From assembly GCA_032988165.1 (NCBI GenBank), contig JANTQF010000235.1, positions 1 to 54,081 of the forward strand: a stretch of DNA of 54,081 nucleotides, in the 5' to 3' direction. Below, in pieces: positions 11,326-20,739 of the stretch. Under the pieces are notes generated by a model that did no database searches, was not told the DNA's origin, and saw only the letters and a list, made by a program, of their open reading frames with translations. The translations under genes and the position numbers were made by a program. Origin of the DNA: Emmonsiellopsis sp. PD_33 (Eukaryota; Ascomycota; Eurotiomycetes; Onygenales; Ajellomycetaceae). Each line of letters opens with the position of its first letter. Positions within the stretch are counted from its first letter, which is position 1.

Positions 11326-12116
11326 ATGCCATTCACGCACGCCCCAAGCACCCTAATCAAATTCTGGCTCGCCGTGTCCTTACCCCTAATAGCCTGGGAC
11401 TCCGGGTATGCGCTGATGAGGCCGTGGACGATGGAAGGCGGGTTCCTCCACTGGCCCCTCTGGGTCCCCTATAAGCTGTATGGCGAGGTCGACCATGTAT
11501 ACGGGTGGGAGGCTTTCAATGCGAACTCCGGCTTCACCTCGGCCCAGAGCTTCCTCAACGTCGTCGAGTCCCTGATGTATATTTATTACTACTGGGCCTG
11601 GTCTAGTGCTGCGGTCAGCGTTAAGGTTGCTGGGGCTGGGGGTGAGACTCGAAGGGTGCTTGTTGGGCGGCCGGCTGCTGTTGCGCTTCTTGTAGGATTT
11701 AGTGCTGCTGTCATGACTTTGAGCAAGTCTGTGCTTTATTGTGAGTTCTTTTTCTTTACTTTTTATTAATATATGGGAAGTGGGCTCACTCCACGGGGGG
11801 AATAAATCCAGGGATGAAGTGATACAAAAAAAAAACCCTCGACTAACCCGATCTCTCTCCTGTACAGGGCTTTGCGAGTACTTTTCGGGCTTTGAGAACA
11901 TCGGTCACAATAGCTTCATGAACCTTCTCATCATCTTTATCATCCCCAAGTAAGGACTACCCGGAGCAGACCGCTCGAGATGTCGGAATCGAAGTATGCT
12001 AATCCCCCACGATATTTAGCGGTGCCTGGCTCGTTTTCCCTACAATCATGTGCTTTAAGTTCGGCGGCGAGTTGGTCGATGGCCTTGCTGCTAGTACTCC
12101 TGGTAAACTGGAGTGA
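11326..12116 (+). CDS. Small multipass membrane protein, possibly EXPERA/EBP-like
   Basis: Three exons (11,326-11,740, 11,868-11,949, 12,020-12,116) give 197 aa. Donors are GTGAGT and GTAAGG, acceptors TACAG and TTTAG, with a GACTAAC branch site in intron 1, and phases match. Hydrophobic segments include FWLAVSLPLIAWDSGYAL near residues 12-30, ESLMYIYYYWAWSSAAVSV near 85-105, VALLVGFSAAVMTLSKSVLYW near 118-139, and a last one around IIFIIPNGAWLVFPTIMCF. The order (WDSGY, a VDxVYGW motif, then YFSGFxNIGHN) recurs in fungal conserved membrane proteins resembling the emopamil-binding/EXPERA fold; that placement is from memory and moderate. An upstream in-frame start at 11,158 is rejected because the repeat-rich leader has no coding character. 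Confidence 0.85.
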
Positions 12117-12707
12117 AGGGTGGGTTGGTCATGAATTGAAGGAGTGTCTAGTCACGGCGAATGAGTTGAGAGGACATGCTATCCCCAGTCTAGCGGGCGG
12201 CTTGCTGCAATGTTTGACATAATATATGGCCCTATCTAGTCATCCGCTTGACTTGTTCTGGTTAAAAGGGGCGTATAGCACCTTTTGCCTGTGTTTGGTT
12301 TCATTGTCGAGTTCGCTGAGCATGAAACACAAGTAGAGGCACCGGCAAGATAAGACGAATTGTAATGAAGTAGTTTGTCTGCTTGAATACTCTTCTATGG
12401 CTGCCACGTGTCCCTCTGCGTCGAGATTTATTCTCAATGCCTTCGCGGGATTGGGCGGATTGAGATAGATTGATCCTGCGATAGAGCTGAAGTTCGTCCA
12501 CCCCTCATTGTCGTCACCAAGGCCCATTCCAACTATGCTGTCCTAATTCCGCGAGGTAACATCTGCCAGCTGCATGTGGATGCTACTCAGCTTGTGTTTT
12601 ACGTATTTCATTGGTAATCGAGGGCAATTGAGGCGTATAACTAGAACATCCGGTCGCGATCCTCATAACTTCAAGTTCTGATAGCGGTGCCAGCTTTAAC
12701 AGTTACC
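12117..12707. other. Intergenic region, no gene seen
   Basis: About 590 bases between two plus-strand genes. Only overlapping short minus-strand frames (12,240-12,527) occur and they lack coding character. It presumably holds the promoter of the FAD oxidase gene. Confidence 0.5.
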
Positions 12708-14471
12708 ATGGCTGAAACTACTGCAAGGAGACAGCGTCTCAGGTCGGCGCTCACTCACCAGCCTTGGGGGTTCTCGGACAAAGCGAAGATCGCCTTCGCC
12801 GGTGACGATAGCTTCCACAATGCCACTGAGCGGTGGAATACCTACAACTCCCCAACTTTCCTCGCCAGTATTACTGTCGGCACCGAGGAAGATGTAGTCA
12901 AGGCTGTAGGTCCTCTTCCATTCGCGTGGCTGAATGAGCCAGGATTTGAATCGATCTAACCCTTGCATTTTTGCAGGTTAAATTGGCGAGATCTATCAAC
13001 ATTCCATTTCTTGCCACAGCGAGTCGACATGGCTATGGCACCACGCTGGGCAGGCTGAAAGACGGCCTGGCTATTGACCTCAGCACGCTTAATACAGTCG
13101 ATGTGGACAAGGCCGCCGCAACTGTAACTGTTGGTCCGGGCACCACCAATCGTGACATCTTGGGGCCGGTCGACGCAGCTGGGCTGGAAATCCGTCAGTT
13201 TTCTTCTCTATTCTCTCACGTACATTCGACTCTATCTCCCTACTCAAATCCGCCGCTAACGAGATATAGAAACCGGTACCTCAACGGAAGTGTCCCAGAT
13301 CGGCGCTGCCATTGGAGCCGGTGTTGGACGCTGGTCTGGAGTGTACGGCCTCCTTGCTGAAGGTCTCATCGCAGCACGTATAGTGACCCATGACGGCCAG
13401 CTAGTCGAGGCATCCGAGTCCGAGAACGCAGATTTATTATGGGCTATCCGCGGGGCGGGAGCGAACTTTGGCATCGTGGTATCAGCGACATTGAAGCTCA
13501 GCGAACCGATCAGCGGAGGGCAGTGTTTGAGTGTCGACGCAATCCTTACGGTGGATAAAAAGGCCGAGTACTTTAAGCTTCTCGAGCAGTTTGACGGCGG
13601 GCAGCCAAGTCGATTGGCTATCTCAACGGTCGTTATTTGGGAACCTAACGCTGGGATAGTAAGTCAGCTGTGGGACTTGAATTATCCTTCGAAAACTACT
13701 CCTTCTCGTAATTTCTTTTTTTAACATCGTGCGGCAATCACTGATTCTATTACAGCCCGCAATCTTGGCCAACTGGGTCTGGCTAGGCTCGGAGGAGGAC
13801 GGGCGAAAAGTCGCTGCTCCCTTGCTAGCATTGGAGCCCATCATATCGAACTCGACAATGTTAAAATGGACTGAGGTAACGGAGAAGGCTGCATTCGGCG
13901 CAAATGCGAAGTTTGCCGACAAGAAGGGCAACCTCATCAGCGTCTACTCGACCAATGTGCGCAATATAGTGGCGGCAACTTTCGAATCCGCGGTGGATAA
14001 AGCTGTGAAACTCTTCAGTGATTATCCGGATGCACGCGATTCTGCTCTGGTATTTGAGTCATTTCCTCCGAATGAATCATCGGGAGTACCAGACAACGGG
14101 ATGGCTTACCCCTGGCGAGATAGCAAGTGTAATATGCAAGTCACCCGATTCTTGAACAGTTATCATTGCGTGATATAGGCGAGAGCAGGACTAACTACAT
14201 TTATGACAGTCTCCTCCCTTTTACATGGGCCGAAGCTGGCAGTCCCACAGAAGCTGCTGTCAACGCGCTCGGTGATGAGCTGCGCCGGGATTTTGCTGTC
14301 ACCGGCGGTTATGGTGACCTTGCAGTCTATGTCAACTATGCACACGGCGATGAGTCGGTAGAGCAAGTATACGGGAAGGATAAGTTGCCGCGTTTGGTGG
14401 AGTTGAAGAAAGAGTGGGACCCGGATAACGTCTTCTGCTACTGCAACCCCCTACCACTGGAACTTCCCTGA
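12708..14471 (+). CDS. FAD-linked oxidoreductase, berberine-bridge (BBE) type
   Basis: Five exons (12,708-12,905, 12,977-13,193, 13,270-13,658, 13,756-14,128, 14,179-14,471) give 489 aa with frame kept at every junction. The PCMH-type FAD-binding domain spans about residues 50-230. It includes ATASRHGYGTTLG, where the His sits at the usual covalent-flavin position, VGPGTTNRDI, IGAAIGAGVGRWSGVYGL and LLWAIRGAGANFGIV. The C-terminal BBE domain is recognisable from YVNYAHGDE to VELKKEWDPDNVFCYCNPLP. Such enzymes oxidise small alcohols, sugars or secondary metabolites using O2. No signal peptide is visible, unlike many secreted fungal members, so an intracellular role is inferred. ATG 12,708 is chosen; a GTG at 12,687 is in frame but unneeded. 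Substrate is unknown. Confidence 0.93.
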
Positions 14472-14571
14472 GCTTCAGGGCTAGGACTTCAAAACATATT
14501 CTTGTGGGAGGAAGATATGGCTTAAGAAAGAATCCAAGAAAGAAACATGACTATTATAATACACAGTTCAA

Positions 14572-14960
14572 CAACATGCCATCCTTCCATTTCCCAAATT
14601 CCATCCAGTTCCTAGAGAAGAGAAAACAAAATCCAAACCACCCCTTGCCCCCCTTCCCCTTGAATATCCACGGTTGAGTCCACGACGAACTCCTCCTTGT
14701 CAACAATCGGTTCAGGCTCCTTCAACAATCTCGAGTTCCAGCTTATCGAGGGCAGTGTGATGCCAACATGCCATCTTTCCATTTCCAAAATTCCATCCAG
14801 TTCCTAGAGAAGAGAAAACAAAATCCAAACCACCCCTTGCCCCCCTTCCCCTTAAATATCCACGGTTGAGTCCACGACGAATTCCTCCTTGTCAACAATC
14901 GGTTCAGGCTCCTTCAACGATCTCGAGTTCCAGCTTATCGAGGGCAGTGTGATGCCAACA
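14572..14960. repeat. 192-bp direct tandem duplication (two copies)
   Basis: Copy 1 starts at about 14,572 and copy 2 at 14,764, with a period of 192 bp. I count about five substitutions between the copies and no indel. It lies between the 3' ends of the FAD oxidase and the secreted Cys-rich gene. On the minus strand copy 2 carries a protein-like frame (SLKEPEPIVDKEEFVVDSTV, then DI and TAA). Copy 1 has CAA in place of that TAA and runs on to a later TAG. This may be a fragment of a displaced coding exon. Confidence 0.9.
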
Positions 14961-14964
14961 CTGC

Positions 14965-15381
14965 TTAGACCGGGGGACAGCACCACTCGATCCGAGCTTG
15001 GCCGAACGGTCCGCCGCCGCCGCAGTCTCCATGGGCTGGCTCATAACACCCCGCATGGCCATCAGTAGGGTAAGAGCCGTAAGTTTTCCCATCAATCTGG
15101 ACGTTCCAGACGCCGCCGTCCGGTGCACAGTTGACAGTGCCCCTGTGCCAGCCACCGTCACAGTACCCTTCTTCATCAGGAGAGGTATCGATGTTGTGGC
15201 AGTCGTGGGACGAGAGATCAGCTGTGGTGCGGCATTGCTGGCCGCCTAGGCGGGTTGTTAAGCACATCATGGTCCAGCCGACGGCGATTTCGCCGGGGTT
15301 GCAGGGGCTGTTGGCCATGACGGGTGTTGGCAGGGCGGAGAGGAGGGAGAGGGCGGCGAGGGCGGTGGTGGTGAACTTCAT
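14965..15381 (-). CDS. Secreted cysteine-rich small protein
   Basis: A single exon of 138 aa. The N-terminus (MKFTTTALAALSLLSALPTP, then VMA) is a clear signal peptide with likely cleavage after VMA, near residue 23. The ~115-residue mature part has ten Cys in a spaced pattern: CNPGE, TMMC, GQQC, SHDC, GYC, VNC, AGC, GDC and a final WCC. That suggests up to five disulfides. It is also Gly-rich (CGGGGPFGQ). Such proteins may be effectors, antimicrobial proteins or cell-wall-associated; I recognise no named family. A TATA box lies upstream at 15,544-15,551. A minus-strand frame at 14,904-15,176 is its shadow. An extracellular location is well supported; function is unknown. Confidence 0.85.
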   Translation of the reverse strand: MKFTTTALAALSLLSALPTPVMANSPCNPGEIAVGWTMMCLTTRLGGQQCRTTADLSSHDCHNIDTSPDEEGYCDGGWHRGTVNCAPDGGVWNVQIDGKTYGSYPTDGHAGCYEPAHGDCGGGGPFGQARIEWCCPPV

Positions 15382-15543
15382 GGTGGTGGAGAAGGTGGTG
15401 GGGTTGTGGACAACGGCCGTAGGTGTGTGTATGTTGCGGTTGAGGGTTGATTGAGAAGGATGAAATCCGAGAATTGAATGATCCAGATGGAGTGAGGTGA
15501 TGAGGATGAAAAGGAAGATGTTTTATGAGGAGCTTCCTGCGTC

Positions 15544-15551
15544 TTTATATA
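15544..15551 (-). promoter_or_regulatory. TATA box of the secreted Cys-rich gene
   Basis: TATATAAA on the minus strand, about 165 bases upstream of ATG 15,381. A C/T-rich leader lies between, as in strongly expressed fungal genes for secreted proteins. Confidence 0.55.
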
Positions 15552-15581
15552 CGCCTTCAATTTTCCCCCTGATATCAAGCT

Positions 15582-16559
15582 TTCACAACAGGCGTGCTGC
15601 TATGGCCCTAATATGAGCAAGTTCACTCCCTTGCGAAGCTAGATAGATTATCCCCGCAAAGGCCGTAAGGGATTATTAGTATGTCTCCGTCGGAGGCTTT
15701 TATTTTTCTTCATTTTTTTGTCTCCGATGAGCATGAAAGGGTTGAATTGACTTTTAAAGCTCAATAGTAACTTCTGACAGCATGGAAGGATCAGTTAGGT
15801 TCGGAATGAGCCTCTGAATGCTCAGGGTTTGTAGAGCTGGTACCTGTGACCCCGCGAGATTATCTCCTCGTCCGGAAATTTGTACATTTTAGCGTCCTTC
15901 TTTCACTGCACAGCTTTGACCAATTGGTGATATCACTGGCCTGGTGTGGAAGTATTCAACCATTAGAAAGCCCAACAGGAAAAAGGAGCCAAAATGCAGA
16001 AGTCGCCGGGCGAGGAGATAGCTGCAAGGTACCACAGCCTCACTGGCGGAATTAAAATTAAAGACCATAAAAACCCTGCTGACAGACAGACGAAGTCAAA
16101 TTGAATTAATGCAAAATCCCAACAGAATCCAGGGGAAAAAAATAGGGCGGAAGGGGAAAGAGTAACTCCGTCTCAGGGGTAAAATAAAAATAGAAATAAC
16201 ACGAGCCATTCAACTCGGGCCAAAGTCTCGATATCGATATGCTTCCCCTAGAGTATTGTATGCTGTTGTACAGTCGTAGAAAAAAACAAATTCGGACCCA
16301 AGAAAGATCAACCACAAAAGGACAAAAAGTAAGAAAATCATCTCCCGAAAACAAAAGAAAGTGATCAAATGCCAAAAAATTCCCAAATCGCATCACAGCA
16401 AGTAACAACATCGTATCTATCATATCGTAGCAAGTGTCGTCCTTCGCTTAATAACATTACCCAGACATGTGTATCGTAACCTAGGACGACGTCACGTTAG
16501 CTGTCACATATATACCAAAAGCACCAAGGGGGCGACCGCTTACCATTAAAAAAATTCTA
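15582..16559. other. Intergenic region, no gene seen
   Basis: About 980 bases between the upstream side of the secreted-protein gene and the 3' end of the Ace2-like gene. Only short AT-rich frames. Includes the likely 3' UTR of the Ace2-like gene near 16,400-16,559. Confidence 0.5.
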
Positions 16560-18502
16560 TCACATATCATTATTCTCCAACTCCGACGAAAAGCTGTTAA
16601 AGAAATCCTCCGAATACTGCGAGAACGAGGCTGAAAAGAATTGCACATTAAGATCGACGTTGCTATCCCGTTGACCCTGGCTGAGAAATAGGTCGGGATC
16701 GTACCCGATGGAATCACCAGTCTCTGGTAATCCAACCGTAGATGGGAGTTCGAGATTGGCAATCTGGCTTTGGTCAAGGGTAGAGAGATTGGATTCCTGG
16801 CTGCTGAAGACATCGAAGTCCTGACCATGCGCGTCCGCGAAGGTGGGCTCAGCGGGGGAGGGCAATAGGAATTGAGATGGAGAAGCTGGTGTTGGCTTGA
16901 CTTTGACTGGCGTTGGAGAGCCGGGCGGAAGTAGGGGGATGTCAGGGATCTCTTCTGGGATATCGTCTAACGGGCGTTTAGTTGGTGAGAGGCATAAGAA
17001 GTTTCTTTCCATTGTCGGTGTCATCGAGCGGAAGCTTCGTGTCGGAGAGGGTACATTTCCGGTGCTGAATCCTGGCGAAGCAGGTGGAGTAAAGGTAAAA
17101 ACATCAGGAGGCAAACCAAACCCATCACTATGTAGGAATTGCATATCGTCGCCCACGCTCGATTCTCGGACGCTTCCAGCGTCGTTGCTTTCGCTTGGCG
17201 GAGAGGCTAGAGAAACGTAGGAAGATTCCGAGGTCGAGCTTGTATACGATTTTTCACTTGCACCGGCACGTGTTCTAGCGGCTTTATCTTGTCGCTCGTC
17301 CAGTTCCGGTCGATGCTTTCGAGGTCTTCCACGTTTTACTACTTTTCGTACAGCCCCCTTGAATGCACCGCTGCACATCCCCCGTTGCTTGTGCCTCGTC
17401 AATGCATCCTGACGAGCGAAGCTGTTGCCACATTCACAAGGATATGGCTTAACTCCGGTATGGATCTTGGCGTGTCGTTTGAGGTCATGGCCACGGACGA
17501 AGCATTTATTGCAGTGGTTGCATTTGAACTGCCTGTCCCCAAGGTGTGTTTGAATGTGGGACTTGATGTTTTCCTTTCTGCCAAATCGTTTGTTACATCC
17601 ATCGTATGTGCAAACCCACTTCTTGTCGATGGCGTCTGGGCCTTCGATGAACGCAGCAATGTCATCAATCGTAATACCTGTTTCCTCAATGGATGCATCG
17701 ATGCTGGGGGCCAAATTCAAATCTGCAATGGACACTGGTCGTGGAGATAATGGTGCTTTATTTGGCGACGAGCAAGGGCTCGAGTTAGCGGTTCGATGAG
17801 ATGTTGGTGCCAATGAGATTGCGGGCATAATCGCTACTTTTGGTCGAGTCCCATTTGAAGCTGTTCGTACATCCGTTACTTGTGGCTGGGATGGAAATGA
17901 AGAGTGGATAGGAGAAAGCGGGGCGCCAAAAGAAATCGCGGAATTTTTCGAGTCTTCTGCATGATGGAAAGTGAAATCCGAAAATACGTCGTCGCCAAGA
18001 TCTGGAAGCTGGTGCGTAAAGCTGTCGAATGAGTCGCAGAATGCCGTATTTGTTGGGGAGGGAGCGTCGGGCTTCGCTTGGGTAAAGTTGCTTCCAACAA
18101 CGCCTTGCAAAGATTTCGTCCGCTGCATCGATGATGTACCATCTTTATCAACGGTTCGCCTTGCCTGTCGTCTGGCTGGGGATAGCTGTGAGCTCTTGGA
18201 GTTTTGGAAAAAGTCTTCCTTGGATCTCCGAAATGGTGTCGTGGCGGGCGTCAAAGGAAGAGAATCTTTTGCAGTTAGCGCGATGTTTTGATCATCACAA
18301 CTAAGTTAGGAAGCTTACCTGAGCTAATCTGTTTCTTAGGCGTACTTGGTCGTTGTGCCGTCGGCCTGGTATTATGCTGGTGAGCTATATCAAGGAACGG
18401 AACAGTGCCCATGAGAAACTGGGGAGGTGGTGCATAGTGTCCCCGTCCCAGGACGCCAGCGTCGAGGCTCAGGCCTCGGCGATGCGAATGATAGCTCTGC
18501 AT
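16560..18502 (-). CDS. C2H2 zinc-finger regulator, Ace2/Swi5 type
   Basis: Exon 1 (18,502-18,319, MQSYHSHRRGLSLDAGVLGR...) joins exon 2 (18,265-16,560) across a 53-nt intron (GTAAGC...AAAAG), giving 629 aa. Three zinc fingers lie near residues 278-358. Finger 1 contains CTYDGC, RFGRKENIKSHIQTH; finger 2 CNHCNKCFVRGHDLKRHAKIH; finger 3 CECGNSFARQDALTRH and RGMC. This arrangement is diagnostic of the Ace2/Swi5 group, which in yeasts activates cell-separation, chitinase and glucanase genes. A basic KRGRPRKHR block with an AT-hook-like RGRP core and likely NLS follows. The rest is Ser/Pro-rich with many S/T-P sites, fitting CDK-type control of localisation. It is divergent from the ubiquitin-eS31 gene. 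Confidence 0.93.
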
Positions 18503-19469
18503 CCCGGAGCAGCTGCCAGCGGCAAGATCCAGACGATTGATATGGATTTAAGGTCTCGAGTCTGTGGGTTAAATTGTCCTGCTAAAACTATTATTAAGAT
18601 CTTCGGATTGCACTCCCGAGAGTAATGCGCCGCCTGAAAAAAATCGAGATTGATCAGTGGGCCCACAAGGGTATATGCAATCGTTCAATATAATGATAGA
18701 GAAAAGCAAAGGGGGAGGGAACAGGCTTGAAGTAGCATGACCTGGAGAACCAGTAAGGGATATGTATGTAGTCAAAGAATACCAGGAGATAGAGTGGACC
18801 GATCGAGTTTGCACAATCACCAACCCTGGATCACGATGGGTCAAGATGGATCGAAGCTGCGGGACGGCAACGGGAATCAAGCGGACGAGGAGAGGTGTGG
18901 TATGAATCCCACGCGGAGAATGGCGATATGCGAGGCCTCAATGAAGGAAGAAGAGGAGAATCGGATAGTGTGTGAGGGCTCAACAGCACAATGACGAGAT
19001 GCCCGTTGCGGTCCAAGTCGCCGTGGAGAGAGGTGAGGTTCCTAGATAGATCGCGGCTGCGGCTCAAAACAAAAGATCGTTGGCCGAGCAACGCCCGATC
19101 GGGACTAGCGCCCTCAGCCCTGTCGGCTGCACATCACGTGCCGATATCTTGGCGAGGCTGTCTGCACGTGATCCACAAACTCGATTTTGGGTGGGCCAGC
19201 AATTTTCGACCGCCGATAAATTCGCTTTGAACCCATCATCGATTTGCAAAGGAGGTTGAGGAAGACAACTTGTCGAGGTGAGTGATAAGACACCCCCATC
19301 CTGCCGTATTGGCACTCTCAATACATCTATTCGGTCTTCTTGCATCCAATTGCCTGCCAATACCAGTTTGGCAGGCTTTGCAGCTGCGAAATCACCACCA
19401 TGATGTCTCCCCTCATATCTGAGAACTCAGAGCTAACCTCTCCTCAACAACCACAGGCCTTCATCGAAA
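18503..19469. promoter_or_regulatory. Shared divergent intergenic region (ace2-like / ubiquitin-eS31)
   Basis: About 970 bases separate the two start codons. The ubiquitin side ends in CTCTCCTCAACAACCACAG shortly before the ATG, which may be the 3' end of a 5'-UTR intron. Both regulators and ribosomal genes have long upstream regions, so two separate promoters are likely. The open frames here lack coding character. Confidence 0.45.
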
Positions 19470-20089
<620 letters not shown>

Positions 20090-20739
20090 ATCATCAGTAT
20101 CGGCAGCCACCGTGGCGCGAGTTTGATGAGTTCGAAAATTGGGGGAAGTGGTTATAAATGAATGAATGACCGTTGCTTTTCTTTTTCCTTCTTCAACTGG
20201 GTTATTGGGGTTGATATCTGGGAATTATGGGATTGGAATGAATTACCGTCTTCTAGACTATGATCGCCATCAGATATTTTAGCTTTTGATAGCCAATCGA
20301 AAAGGGAAAAGAGAGTGGACTTCACATATAAAAGCTTCTCGTGTTGCTGTTATTCGTTTACATATCTGTCTAGTAGTTCGTATCGACGTGACTGGACGTG
20401 GGAATAAAAAGGAGAGTATCATGCAGAAAACAAATGCGAAATATGCCCTAGTCAAATCGTCCACCGTCCATCTCGAAAGACATCCACCCACCCCTCATGA
20501 CTTCGATAACAACCCATATATCTCATCCATTCCCCTCGGCCAGAGAGAGTATAGAAGTGCAAAAGATCCGTAAAATGACTAGAATGCAACAAAAACAAGA
20601 AGAAAAATCGACAATATCCTCCAGGCATAGACAACAGCCACATCATCCACAGATATCACATACTTACATACCTCCAGCATAATAAAGCTCAACAGCGGTA
20701 AATGAAACAACATCCCACTCACATACTTACCCCTCCCCC
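20090..20739. other. Convergent 3'-3' intergenic region
   Basis: 650 bases between the stop codons of the ubiquitin-eS31 and chitinase genes. It should hold both 3' UTRs and polyadenylation signals. No gene seen. Confidence 0.55.

Noticed and set aside
11386..11901. 171-aa minus-strand ORF
   Set aside because: Shadow of the plus-strand membrane-protein exons, crossing their intron. The plus strand has consistent splicing and membrane spans.
14904..15176. 90-aa minus-strand frame overlapping the secreted protein
   Set aside because: It is out of phase with the signal-peptide ORF, has Met/Ser/Ala-rich shadow composition and no start context.
17289..17750. 153-aa plus-strand ORF within the zinc-finger gene
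   Set aside because: Antisense shadow; the minus strand encodes three perfect C2H2 fingers.
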